The notes: generated by a model from the sequence alone, not told the origin. Counted from the first letter of the stretch, positions 24,691 through 32,080 are shown. The stretch: DNA of 33,573 bases from a virus (IMGVR_UViG_3300037847_002069:1-33573); one strand, 5' to 3'. Numbers and translations: made by a program.

Positions 24691-26219
24691 ACACCCTCCG
24701 TTTGTTCAGCAAGCTGTGTAGCAGCCTCCTGAGTTTGTTGTAGTATTTCAGCACGCTCTTGTGCGCTGTTAATTAAGTTTACAGGTATACCAAGTTTATC
24801 TGCAATATAATCTGCAATCTCTCCAATCTTCAATACACTAGCACCCTCTGGACCTAGCTGTCCAATAAGTTGTGCATACTGAATTAAGTTACTAATATCA
24901 CTGCTGTTTTGTGACATGGCAATCGGACTCACTGGTTTAATACGTATTTCAAGCCCATTGACTTTAAGTGGTAATTCAATCAAGCCTTGTCGATTCATAA
25001 TCTGCAAGGTGCGTTGCACAATCGGTTGCATTGTTTCTGTAATCAAACGCCCAAACGCACTACCTAAGTTCTGTGCCAGTTCTTGAATACGTTGTTGTAT
25101 CTCAGTTGCACTACGAGCTGACATATCATCTCTTGGAATAGACTCATCCAGTAATATCTTTTTAATCGACATCTGTAATTGATCAATCACAATCTGTGAT
25201 AACTGTGGATCACCACTACGAGGCAACGGTCTTAGACTTTCTCCTTGTGGTCCACCATTACGAGCTACCGGTATAATCGCACCGGGCTTGAGTGCCACCG
25301 TGTTTGGATTAAGTACCCCATCGTCAGCAGCCGTATATACACCTGCAATCGATAGTGATGCGTTTTTCAATAATAATTCTTTAGTTTTATTTAAGGTTTT
25401 GATATCAGGTATCGCAACGGTCAATGGTCCACGACCATAAACTTCACCGGCTGCTTTCATGTATCTAGATATTACCCAAGGTGAATATTCAAGTACACGA
25501 TCTACTACTTTAAATTTTTCCTGTTCATGAATAATACAGTAGTAATAACGCCCTGTATCTAAATCTTTGATCGTAGCTTCTAAGAAATCAATCTCCTCAA
25601 TCGGATGATCTTTAACTTTACGTTCTAATGTTTGACTGAGTTTTGCATCTGGAAACTGTACTTGGATTTGTTCTGCTTTCAATCGTAATCTACGATAGAC
25701 ATTCTCAACTTTACCGTGTGCGCCTTCTTCAAAACAAACTAAATACATTGGAATTGAAGTAAAGCGAATAGGCGTTAGCTCATCACCTTCTTGGATTAAC
25801 ATCACGCCTGTGCCTACAGCAAGGTCAAGTAAGAACTCACCCATTGCTAAATCAAAATTAGAAGTACGAATCACTGTAAACATCTTATCTAAATAATCAT
25901 CTAAGATACCTTGCACCGCTTGACGATCTTCTTCAGGAATTTCGTTGCCCGGTTCTAATCGACACCAGTTAGTATGCGGTGGAAACAAACCTGATTGTAT
26001 TCGATTAGCAAATCGTTGCGTTGAACTGATTGCTGTACTGTCAAACACATCTGCCATTTTGTTTTGACCAACCGTCTTACCTTCAAAGTAGCCTTCATAT
26101 AAGTTACGGTTCGGCAAAGCAAAACGATAACAGTCTTCATAGACTGATTCCCATTGTTCTTTGCGTGCTTTTGCTGCGCTAAAACGTTTTATAATTTGTT
26201 GTACTGATATTTTTGCCAT
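24687..26219 (-). CDS. Portal / head-tail connector protein (T7 gp8-like), 510 aa
   Basis: Typical T7-family connector: FSAAKARKEQWESVYEDCYR near the N-terminus, ADVFDSTAISSTQRFANRIQ followed by GLFPPHTNWCRL, then LAVGTGVMLIQEGDEL, YGRGPLTVAIPDIKTLNKTK and ARSATEIQQRIQELAQNLG. Its length is close to T7 gp8 (536 aa). Twelve copies form the portal ring through which terminase loads DNA. The start shares one base with the lysozyme stop (TAATG). Confidence 0.92.
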   Translation of the reverse strand: MAKISVQQIIKRFSAAKARKEQWESVYEDCYRFALPNRNLYEGYFEGKTVGQNKMADVFDSTAISSTQRFANRIQSGLFPPHTNWCRLEPGNEIPEEDRQAVQGILDDYLDKMFTVIRTSNFDLAMGEFLLDLAVGTGVMLIQEGDELTPIRFTSIPMYLVCFEEGAHGKVENVYRRLRLKAEQIQVQFPDAKLSQTLERKVKDHPIEEIDFLEATIKDLDTGRYYYCIIHEQEKFKVVDRVLEYSPWVISRYMKAAGEVYGRGPLTVAIPDIKTLNKTKELLLKNASLSIAGVYTAADDGVLNPNTVALKPGAIIPVARNGGPQGESLRPLPRSGDPQLSQIVIDQLQMSIKKILLDESIPRDDMSARSATEIQQRIQELAQNLGSAFGRLITETMQPIVQRTLQIMNRQGLIELPLKVNGLEIRIKPVSPIAMSQNSSDISNLIQYAQLIGQLGPEGASVLKIGEIADYIADKLGIPVNLINSAQERAEILQQTQEAATQLAEQTEGV

Positions 26220-27052
26220 TAAAATTTCTTCCTAAAACTTGCTTTGATTGTGTCTTTTTCGCCTTGTCTAAACATCTCTGCACTAAAACCACCATTACGA
26301 TATTTTAGTCCATATCTAACATCAGGTTCTTCAAATCTTTGATCTTCAGAAATCATAGCCTCTGCCTGTGCTTCTACAATACCAAACTTTGTTGTTGCTC
26401 CAATACTTGATGTAACACGATTCCAAGGCCCACCAAGTTCTTCTAAGTTAAGATCACCATAAATATCTTTTAAAAACTTATCACGTTGGTCAAGATTAGA
26501 ATTTGACATAACATCCATAAAAGCATCTTGACTCCCTTGGTCTGCAAAACTCATTTGTGCAAATCTACTTTGCGATGAGCTATCTTTAAAATTTATTAGT
26601 TCACCAATTTTTTGACTGGTAATTTCCATTCTATTTTTGATACCATCTAAAGTAGTTGTTCTGTATTCTTTATTGTTTAAAAATTCTTGAGCAGCTTCTT
26701 CATACTTCCCTTCATTAATTAACTTAATAGTGTTTGGACTGCCTGATAAACCACCACGATACCAAGATGCAAACAAATCAACTCTTATGTCTTCTGGAAA
26801 AGAATCAAAATCTTTAATAGCTTTTCGTATCGCTGTTAACCTTTCGGTAACATCTTTGTCAAGCAATGCTTCTGCTTGTGCTTCAGTTATAGTTTGTCCT
26901 TCTTTTACATCAGGACCATAATGACCATACCCAATCGTGTAATATTTTTCATAATCTACATCTCCGGGTTTTGCGTTAGGGGCAGGTTTATAAGCTAAAA
27001 GTTCTTTACCTTCTTTTTCCCTAATAAATTTTTTATATTCTTCGTTAGCCAC
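26219..27052 (-). CDS. GH24 phage lysozyme with C-terminal extension, 277 aa
   Basis: The GTG at 27052 is taken as start because it overlaps the previous gene by only 8 nt and leaves the whole catalytic domain. An ATG at 27178 would add a hydrophobic, signal-anchor-like stretch (MRIILVAVVVLALMLG) but would overlap the DUF5824-like gene by 134 nt. The GH24 muramidase motifs are present: catalytic Glu in FIREKEGKELLAY (E14) and the TIGYGHYG strand (T39). The extra ~120 C-terminal residues end in aromatic strands (VRYGLKYRNGGFSAEMF, then ASFRKKF). Its place beside the portal, away from the holin-like genes, suggests a virion-borne lysin, though it may also act in lysis. Confidence 0.75.
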   Translation of the reverse strand: MANEEYKKFIREKEGKELLAYKPAPNAKPGDVDYEKYYTIGYGHYGPDVKEGQTITEAQAEALLDKDVTERLTAIRKAIKDFDSFPEDIRVDLFASWYRGGLSGSPNTIKLINEGKYEEAAQEFLNNKEYRTTTLDGIKNRMEITSQKIGELINFKDSSSQSRFAQMSFADQGSQDAFMDVMSNSNLDQRDKFLKDIYGDLNLEELGGPWNRVTSSIGATTKFGIVEAQAEAMISEDQRFEEPDVRYGLKYRNGGFSAEMFRQGEKDTIKASFRKKF

Positions 27053-27257
27053 TTTTCTTTCCCAGTAAATCTTTATCAGCTTTTCTTGCACCACCTTTAC
27101 CGGTAACAAAAGATCGTACTCGGCCCATCGCCCAAGCATGAGCGCTAACACCACGACTGCCACTAGAATAATACGCACCTAAACCTCGCTTGTAGACTTT
27201 ATCCAACGTGCTTTTACTAAACTTGCTGGTATAACTGCTTGGATATTTACTTGCCAC
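27045..27257 (-). CDS. DUF5824-like small protein, 70 aa
   Basis: The pattern VYKRGLGAYYSSGSRGVSAH followed by WAMGRVRSFVTGKGGARKADKD is that of DUF5824-type proteins, found next to packaging and portal genes in many marine phages with no known role. The protein is basic and soluble. It overlaps neighbours by 11 nt upstream and 8 nt downstream. The conserved motif makes this frame, not the hydrophobic reading of the same DNA in the lysozyme frame, the convincing one. Confidence 0.75.
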   Translation of the reverse strand: MASKYPSSYTSKFSKSTLDKVYKRGLGAYYSSGSRGVSAHAWAMGRVRSFVTGKGGARKADKDLLGKKSG

Positions 27258-27432
27258 TTGCTCGCTCCTTGCTAATCTTGTCCATCATACTAGGCGTTAA
27301 CAAACCCATACGATACAATCGTCTGGTGCGTAAGATTTCACTCTCACGTTTCTTTTTGTTTTTAGCACTAGCTAAATACTTTAAGGGTACCCCTTTTTTA
27401 CTTTTGGGTACAGACTTAAATTTGCGTTCCAT
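27247..27432 (-). CDS. Small basic protein of unknown function, 61 aa
   Basis: Highly Lys/Arg-rich (KFKSVPKSKKGVPLKYLASA, KNKKKRESEILRTRRLYRMG, then LTPSMMDKISKERASGK). The final part forms a short helical hairpin. Similar basic mini-proteins accompany DUF5824-like genes in marine podoviruses. It may bind DNA or act in head morphogenesis, but this is only inferred from charge and position. The start overlaps the stop of the 14-codon gene by one base. Confidence 0.65.
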   Translation of the reverse strand: MERKFKSVPKSKKGVPLKYLASAKNKKKRESEILRTRRLYRMGLLTPSMMDKISKERASGK

Positions 27433-27476
27433 TACTTCTTTTTACCGCCGCCGCCGTATCCTTTTTTCTTTTTCAT
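27432..27476 (-). CDS. 14-aa Lys/Gly peptide gene
   Basis: A mini-gene reading MKKKKGYGGGGKKK, starting in an ATGA overlap with the 51-aa gene and ending in a TAATG overlap with the 61-aa gene. Lys-Gly peptides of this kind recur in marine phage head regions. Because both junctions are coupled, translation is likely, but the peptide could simply carry ribosomes from one gene to the next. Confidence 0.45.
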   Translation of the reverse strand: MKKKKGYGGGGKKK

Positions 27477-27628
27477 GACTTTACCTTCTTTTTTTTGAAA
27501 TTATCTTTTGGACCACCCATCACAAATTTACCACCAGTATCTTTGGCGTAACCTTTGGCTTGAGCAATCCCCTTTCCTGTGTAGGGAAACATTTTTGTTT
27601 TCCCATCTTTACCTATGACTTTTGGCAT
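27473..27628 (-). CDS. Small basic protein, 51 aa
   Basis: The sequence MPKVIGKDGKTKMFPYTGKG, then AQAKGYAKDTGGKFVMG and a Lys-rich end is like short basic proteins found next to phage portal genes. No function is known to me. AGGAGG precedes ATG 27628, and the stop overlaps the next mini-gene by 4 nt. Soluble, probably virion-associated or DNA-binding. Confidence 0.6.
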   Translation of the reverse strand: MPKVIGKDGKTKMFPYTGKGIAQAKGYAKDTGGKFVMGGPKDNFKKKKVKS

Positions 27629-27636
27629 TGATCCTC

Positions 27637-28026
27637 CTATCTTCTAAATCGTTCACCGGTCAGTTGCATTAAGGTTGCACGTCTTTGTGCAGCCGCCCTT
27701 CTTGCCATCAATCGTTGACGTTGCTGTACTTTTCTTTGTGTCATGGCTAAACTTTCTTTAGCCACACGTTCACGTTCAATGGCTTGCTTTTCTTCTAAAG
27801 CAAAACGTTCTTTAGCTAAATCATCTTTGGTTGGGGCAAGGGTTTCACCTGTGTATTCTTCACCTGTAATTTCCTTGAACTCTTTGGCAGCAGCATAACT
27901 TGGAATCATGGGTTGACCAGATGGACCACCTCTCCTTAATTGCACAAATCCTTTTCTTGATCCCGGTGGAGTTACCGTTTGAAAGTAAGTTTGAAAAGGG
28001 CTGCGTTTTATACTGCCTGATATCAT
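27637..28026 (-). CDS. Structural-region protein of unknown function, 129 aa
   Basis: The N-terminal half is Pro/Gly-rich and probably extended (RSPFQTYFQTVTPPGSRKGF). The C-terminal half is a basic coiled coil (ALEEKQAIERERVAKESLAM, QQRQRLMARRAAAQRRATLM). Starts immediately after the preceding stop. It sits among small head genes, so a minor head component is possible. Confidence 0.65.
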   Translation of the reverse strand: MISGSIKRSPFQTYFQTVTPPGSRKGFVQLRRGGPSGQPMIPSYAAAKEFKEITGEEYTGETLAPTKDDLAKERFALEEKQAIERERVAKESLAMTQRKVQQRQRLMARRAAAQRRATLMQLTGERFRR

Positions 28027-28287
28027 CTAACCTCCAAGGGTTGTTTTCTTCCCACCTGTTTCAGGTGCTTCTCGTTCAGCCAGTAACATACGTTGTCCAC
28101 CATATCTGGCACGGCGTTTACGTTGTTGAAGCTGTTGCATCTCTTGCAACTTTCTTTGTTCTTCCGTTGCACGCTGTTCCGCCAGTAACGCTCGTTCTTC
28201 ACGTTGCGCTTGTAAGGCTTCTTTCTCAGCAGCTATTTGTTCTGGGCTTGGACCCGGAATCTTTGGTTTTGATAATATCCCACCCAT
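28027..28287 (-). CDS. Charged coiled-coil small protein, 86 aa
   Basis: Begins MGGILSKPKIPGPSPEQIAA, followed by a long heptad-type helix (EKEALQAQREERALLAEQRA through QQLQQRKRRARYGG) and a Gly/Thr end. Short MGG-x-KPKxP proteins are common among minor head genes of marine phages. No function assigned. AGGAGAT precedes the ATG, and the stop abuts the next gene. Confidence 0.65.
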   Translation of the reverse strand: MGGILSKPKIPGPSPEQIAAEKEALQAQREERALLAEQRATEEQRKLQEMQQLQQRKRRARYGGQRMLLAEREAPETGGKKTTLGG

Positions 28288-28295
28288 AACATCTC

Positions 28296-28889
28296 CTAAT
28301 AAATTTTGCCGTATAACATGTAGTCTGTTTTATCATGACCAAATTGTTTCATACAGCCTTCTAGTTTGAATTGTAATACAGAAGCCCAGTTATTCGCAAC
28401 CTTATTCTCAGCACGTACTGTAACCTGCATTCGGTGAGCTGCCAGAAACTTTGCTCCTTGATCAATCACAAATTTCGCAGTGCGAGTGGCAGCGACCGGA
28501 TGTTTGTCAAATAATTTACTGCCCATACACCATGCCTCAAACACACCGGGTACCAGTTGCGCAAAGCCAAAACAGGCTGCATGTTGATGTTCATAGAACA
28601 CTGTGACTGCCGGACCCAGTTGTTGGTAGCCTTCTATGTACGCAATGGTTTCGTCAAATGATCCAAAATAAGAATTATCCAAAGCACGATAATCCAAATG
28701 ATAAGCATGATCAGTGTGGTAAGAGCGATAAATAATTCTTTCATTACGGTTTAAACTGTTATAATATGCAATTAACCCCTCTTGGTTGTTTATAGTTAAG
28801 GGTTCGGAATGTTTATGTTGGCTTTCTTGCCTACCCCCTTTGTTAACCGAACCCTTTTTTTTTAGCATATCTTCTAAACTAGAATACAT
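28296..28889 (-). CDS. T7 gp13/DUF2833-like GNAT-fold protein, 197 aa
   Basis: The C-terminal ~120 residues have a GNAT-like layout (VTVFYEHQHAACFGFAQLVP, FEAWCMGSKLFDKHPVAATR, TVRAENKVANNWASVLQFKL, EGCMKQFGHDKTDYMLYGKI), matching the T7 gp13/DUF2833 family of virion-assembly proteins. The frame runs to 28916, but ATG 28889 is preferred: it overlaps the methyltransferase stop by one base and gives MYSSLEDML. A run of nine A (minus strand) encodes KKK near the start and could cause slippage. The first four codons are the same as those of the methyltransferase upstream because of a 15-bp repeat. Confidence 0.75.
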   Translation of the reverse strand: MYSSLEDMLKKKGSVNKGGRQESQHKHSEPLTINNQEGLIAYYNSLNRNERIIYRSYHTDHAYHLDYRALDNSYFGSFDETIAYIEGYQQLGPAVTVFYEHQHAACFGFAQLVPGVFEAWCMGSKLFDKHPVAATRTAKFVIDQGAKFLAAHRMQVTVRAENKVANNWASVLQFKLEGCMKQFGHDKTDYMLYGKIY

Positions 28890-28890
28890 T
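28876..28890. repeat. 15-bp direct repeat, copy 1 (downstream of methyltransferase)
   Basis: AAACTAGAATACATT, identical to 29436-29450 and exactly 560 bp from it. On the minus strand it supplies the start codon and first codons (MYSS) of the gp13-like gene. Confidence 0.9.
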
Positions 28891-29449
28891 AAACTTCGTT
28901 CCCCCATACGTCCCAACCTTCGGTTTTTTCTCTGGCAAAGAGTTCTATTCTTGGTAAATCTCCAAATAATAAATCAATTCGTTTTCTAACCTCGTGTGGT
29001 TTTTTGCTGTGTTTAGTACGCTGTGCAATTACCAGTGATTCTATGTTGTTAAATTTTTTATATTTAGACATTGTACCTTTTACACCTAACAAACAAATCT
29101 CACTACTTTTCATGGTCCACGGAGCTACATTTTTACAGTAGTTGCCTTTTGATGTGGTTTTAATCCAATTAAACGCTATGGTTTTATACTTGAAACCCCA
29201 TGATTTAAATATTTGTAATGCTTCATCTAAGTGCGAATCTGTTACCCACATAAAACATACAGCATCTTTTTGTGTAATTTTTTTTATTGGTAGTTCTTTA
29301 AGTTCTTGTAACTTCATAGTATTGTAATGATTACTTAAAGGCTTTATTTCGCTACCAGTCGTGTTATTAACTGCTGACTTGCTACCATAATTCCAAGGCG
29401 GATCAGCATAAATAATGTTGTATTTTTTATTAGGAAAACTAGAATACAT
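28889..29449 (-). CDS. MT-A70 family N6-adenine DNA methyltransferase, 186 aa
   Basis: The catalytic DPPW motif (residues 16-19, IIYADPPWNYGS), the following SNHYNTM, and FMWVTDSHLDEALQIFKSWG, AFNWIKTT and a C-terminal EVRKRIDLLFGDLPRIELFA are those of MT-A70-type adenine methyltransferases. It would transfer a methyl group from S-adenosylmethionine to adenine N6 in phage DNA, possibly to evade restriction; no partner nuclease is present. The gene lies between terminase and a gp13-like gene and is bounded by a 15-bp direct repeat, implying later insertion. Its start overlaps the terminase stop by 11 nt. Confidence 0.9.
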   Translation of the reverse strand: MYSSFPNKKYNIIYADPPWNYGSKSAVNNTTGSEIKPLSNHYNTMKLQELKELPIKKITQKDAVCFMWVTDSHLDEALQIFKSWGFKYKTIAFNWIKTTSKGNYCKNVAPWTMKSSEICLLGVKGTMSKYKKFNNIESLVIAQRTKHSKKPHEVRKRIDLLFGDLPRIELFAREKTEGWDVWGNEV

Positions 29450-29450
29450 T
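29436..29450. repeat. 15-bp direct repeat, copy 2 (terminase/methyltransferase junction)
   Basis: AAACTAGAATACATT. On the minus strand it holds the end and stop of terminase (NVF*) and the start of the methyltransferase (MYSS). Confidence 0.9.
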
Positions 29451-30995
29451 GAAATCTACCTTAGCCGTAACTTGTTGTTGATTACCAAAACGTGCGTTAG
29501 AGCGAGTGAGTATCCGATGTTCTCCTCCGCCGAGCATCAAATACCCAAACGCATCCCCTACGTGTGAAAAATTATTTTTAAACGGCACGTCTTTAAATCG
29601 TTCTTGCCCACTGCCTATCGCCTCACGCTTGAAGTAATAACCACCGGCCAAACATTTACGCAGTTGCGCACACGATTTATTGACAATCAGTCCTGCTTTA
29701 CCATTAATGAGTCGGTTCATGGGCATGGCTCCTGCTTCTCTACGCACCTTGAAGTCGTTGGTCGGAGTTGGTTTAGCATTGAGTCCTTGTGTTCTTAAAT
29801 GATCAAAGGCAGTGACCTCAAAGATTTCATCTCGTTTGCTACCCGCAGGGTCGCCCCAGATTCTAATCTCTTTGGCTTTGGGAAACAGCTTATTGATTTC
29901 AATTTTGAGCTGAGTAACAAAACGCTCCAAGCCCATATCAAAGGTGACTAACTCATGCAGCACATGCCATCTGCCATTATCGAGGCGTTGGCCAAACACT
30001 GCGGCAGGCGTAAGACCAAAGTCAAGGCCAATCTGCAAAGGATATTCTTCTAAGTATTCAATATCCTCACTCATCAAAGTATCGGTATATTCTTGCCATA
30101 CCGGTCTGCCTTCTTGCACAAAGGTATATTTACCTTGCGCATAACATGAGATCCAATCCAGATTCTTTCCAATGAGCATTTGCTCATAGTAGCCATCGGT
30201 TAGATTTAAAATATTTTCAGCTTTGTCATTGACTGCCCAGTATTTACCGGCAGCATAAATCGCATCTTTAAACTGTGCATCTACCTCTTTGACTCCACCG
30301 GGCTGACGAAAAAATTTCCATTGGTACTTGCCACTTTGTTTTTCTTTTTCTGCCATGCGATGATACCAATGGTCATCGTCCATTGGGTTGGTGTCCATAA
30401 TGATAAAACGATGTGGACAGCCCCCATGTGCTTTAGTTGGATATCGACCGACCCTGTGGGTTAGACCATCGACCACGGCTTTTGGCAACTCTCTCGCTTC
30501 GTTTACCCATGCACCGGTCAGTTCGAGTGACAATAGTTTACGGACATCCTTAGGCGTGTCAAGGGCTAAAAAGATAATTTCAACATCAAGCCCTGCCAGT
30601 TCTCCTTTCGGTGGCAGTTGAATGTGATGAGTCAACGGTGGACTCCAACGCATCGGACCCCAAGTCGCTTCATCAAATATCTCGAGCCACGTTTTGATCG
30701 TCGTGGTTCTGAGTTCCGGATAAGAGTTACGGACAATGGCAAATCGTGAATGTCGTGTGTTATCAATCGGGGACACCGGTTGCTTCAAAGCACGTAACAT
30801 AATCTCGGTGGCACAAGCATAAGACTTACCTGAACCCACTGGCCCCATCAGTCCACGCACAAACGAGTCATCGTTAAGAAAACGCCACACCGTTGGACTG
30901 TGCTTGAAGTCAATATTTAAATCTTTAATTTCAGACTGTGATTTGTCCTGTGTTTTGCGTTTACTTCTATCGGTTGCCCCTGTTGCTCTTGCCAT
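29439..30995 (-). CDS. terL: Terminase large subunit, 518 aa
   Basis: The packaging motor. ATPase: Walker A GPVGSGKS (residues 51-58) and a VNEARELP segment in the Walker B position after LTGAW. RNase-H-like nuclease: GLDFGLTPA, IWGDPAGS and GDAFGYLM acidic clusters. This is the T7/podovirus type (T7 gp19 is 586 aa). The frame runs to 31055, but ATG 30995 is preferred, since MARATGATDRSK begins one base after the stop of the upstream 43-aa gene. It cuts and pumps DNA with the small subunit and portal. Confidence 0.93.
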   Translation of the reverse strand: MARATGATDRSKRKTQDKSQSEIKDLNIDFKHSPTVWRFLNDDSFVRGLMGPVGSGKSYACATEIMLRALKQPVSPIDNTRHSRFAIVRNSYPELRTTTIKTWLEIFDEATWGPMRWSPPLTHHIQLPPKGELAGLDVEIIFLALDTPKDVRKLLSLELTGAWVNEARELPKAVVDGLTHRVGRYPTKAHGGCPHRFIIMDTNPMDDDHWYHRMAEKEKQSGKYQWKFFRQPGGVKEVDAQFKDAIYAAGKYWAVNDKAENILNLTDGYYEQMLIGKNLDWISCYAQGKYTFVQEGRPVWQEYTDTLMSEDIEYLEEYPLQIGLDFGLTPAAVFGQRLDNGRWHVLHELVTFDMGLERFVTQLKIEINKLFPKAKEIRIWGDPAGSKRDEIFEVTAFDHLRTQGLNAKPTPTNDFKVRREAGAMPMNRLINGKAGLIVNKSCAQLRKCLAGGYYFKREAIGSGQERFKDVPFKNNFSHVGDAFGYLMLGGGEHRILTRSNARFGNQQQVTAKVDFNVF

Positions 30996-30996
30996 A

Positions 30997-31128
30997 TTAG
31001 TCAAATGGTTGCCATGCTTCGATCTCCTCATCAGTAAACACCGGATCGGTAACATGTGGTTTTCTAAGTTCTTTCCCTACTATGACAAAAGCTACCATAA
31101 GCAGAGCAATGATTACAACTTCTTTCAT
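30997..31128 (-). CDS. 43-aa single-pass membrane protein
   Basis: A mini-gene with an N-terminal hydrophobic helix (VVIIALLMVAFVIVG, residues ~4-18) and an acidic tail (VTDPVFTDEEIEAWQPFD). It starts right after the stop of the 87-aa gene (TAGTATG) and ends one base before the terminase ATG, so it fits the operon exactly. Function unknown; unusual inside a packaging module. Confidence 0.6.
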   Translation of the reverse strand: MKEVVIIALLMVAFVIVGKELRKPHVTDPVFTDEEIEAWQPFD

Positions 31129-31129
31129 A

Positions 31130-31393
31130 CTAGAATTCTAATTCCCAATAGTCCGTAACGCAAGATTTAAGTATAATGGCAAGTCCTCCATACCCTTGGT
31201 CATCGGTCAAGGTATCGGCAATTTTGTAGACTAACTCTGTTTCCTCAACTAAATACCCAATGGTGCGACACTTGACCGCACTGGTGTCTTTGATGCTTTC
31301 CTTGTCGAACCAACTGGCGTCCCCGGTGTGGTCCCACCAGTCAATGATGACAGTAGGGTAGTTACTCTTTTTTTTCTTTAGCTTGGATTTCAT
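31130..31393 (-). CDS. Small protein of unknown function in packaging module, 87 aa
   Basis: The frame runs to 31426, but ATG 31393 is preferred because it limits overlap with the terminase small subunit to 32 nt and gives MKSKLKKKKSNYPTVIIDWW. The sequence (VIIDWWDHTGDASW, IGYLVEETELVYKIADTLTD, GGLAIILKSCVTDYW) has the strand pattern of a small SH3-like barrel seen in other phage proteins. No firm family. AGGACCTG lies at a workable distance upstream. Confidence 0.6.
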   Translation of the reverse strand: MKSKLKKKKSNYPTVIIDWWDHTGDASWFDKESIKDTSAVKCRTIGYLVEETELVYKIADTLTDDQGYGGLAIILKSCVTDYWELEF

Positions 31394-31760
31394 AAGTAGT
31401 TTCAGGTCCTTGTATATTGATTCCAAGCACGGACGGTTTGTTTAGTGAGCTGTCAACATTAAGCATACCGTAGTGTTTGGCAAGCAATCTAAGCGCTGCA
31501 ATCTTATCGTGCATTTCGACTTCAACCTGATTGCCATACTGGGTCGGTAGTATCTTGACCTTCTTGATCGCACGCTTAGTGCGTTCTGGCAAGTTGGCAC
31601 TGTCCTTGACCTGTACTCGGCCGTTGCTGTCCCACTCCAATATGTCCGTGAGTTCACTAGCTCCGATAGCGGCGAGTTCTTGTTCGACTGCTTCTCGTTT
31701 GGCCTGTTGGTCAGATTTCAATAAAGCCTTAGCTTCCCTTAATGACAGTGCTTTTGACAT
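31362..31760 (-). CDS. terS: Terminase small subunit, 132 aa
   Basis: The N-terminal part is helical (LREAKALLKSDQQAKREAVE). The region EVEMHDKIAALRLLAKHYGM is the typical helical end of Terminase_2/Nu1-type small subunits. It recognises the phage DNA and recruits the large subunit. The start at 31760 is the only sensible one (the next Met is residue 100). It has no Shine-Dalgarno and lies only 7 nt after a consensus -10 box, so it is probably translated from a leaderless mRNA. It is the first gene of the leftward late unit. Confidence 0.85.
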   Translation of the reverse strand: MSKALSLREAKALLKSDQQAKREAVEQELAAIGASELTDILEWDSNGRVQVKDSANLPERTKRAIKKVKILPTQYGNQVEVEMHDKIAALRLLAKHYGMLNVDSSLNKPSVLGINIQGPETTYEIQAKEKKE

Positions 31761-31766
31761 AGCTTC

Positions 31767-31794
31767 ATTATAGGACTTTTACAAAAAATGACAA
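31767..31794 (-). promoter_or_regulatory. Late promoter (sigma70-like) for the leftward unit
   Basis: Minus strand: TTGTCA (31794-31789), 16-nt spacer, perfect TATAAT (31772-31767). Expected transcript start at about 31760, coinciding with the A of the terminase small subunit ATG. The -35 is itself one copy of the TGTCAT motif, so a repressor of that motif would block it. Confidence 0.7.
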
Positions 31795-32052
31795 AAATTT
31801 TTTATGACACCCCCTGTCACAATGGGGACCACCACCCCCCCGTATAGCCATGTTGCGCATACAGTGGCCATTGTTACATGTGAAACGGCCTACAATGGCG
31901 TCAGGACAACAAGTTAACATAATGTATCTTATGCGTAATAGGTAGGTTTACCACCAGATGCGCCTATTGTGTGTGTGTGGGGTTATATTTGATCTAATAA
32001 TTGGTTTCATACTTCCATTTATAAGGGTACATAATAAGTTATAAATTAATAG
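31795..32052. other. Divergent control region, no gene
   Basis: About 260 bp between the late and first early promoters with no convincing ORF. It contains ATGACA (31804-31809) forming TGACA-CCCCC-TGTCA (31805-31819), an inverted repeat GCCATTGT/ACAATGGC (31867-31874 and 31892-31899, 17-nt spacer), repeated ATGCG-type words (31939, 31959) and a GT tract near 31970. These are candidate operators. Confidence 0.5.
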
Positions 32053-32080
32053 TTGACATATTAAAATACATAGGTATTAT
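32053..32080 (+). promoter_or_regulatory. Early promoter 1 (sigma70-like)
   Basis: TTGACA (32053-32058), 16-nt spacer, TATTAT (32075-32080). The leader TACATAAACAA begins 34 nt after the -35 and leads to AAAGGAG and ATG 32112. The same arrangement is repeated at 32601. Confidence 0.75.

Noticed and set aside
28889-29449. Restriction-modification system
   Set aside because: Only the adenine methyltransferase is present; neighbours are terminase and a virion protein, with no nuclease partner.
31795-32052. tRNA or small RNA gene in the control region
   Set aside because: No cloverleaf or T-tract hairpin could be built; the inverted repeats seen look like operator sites.
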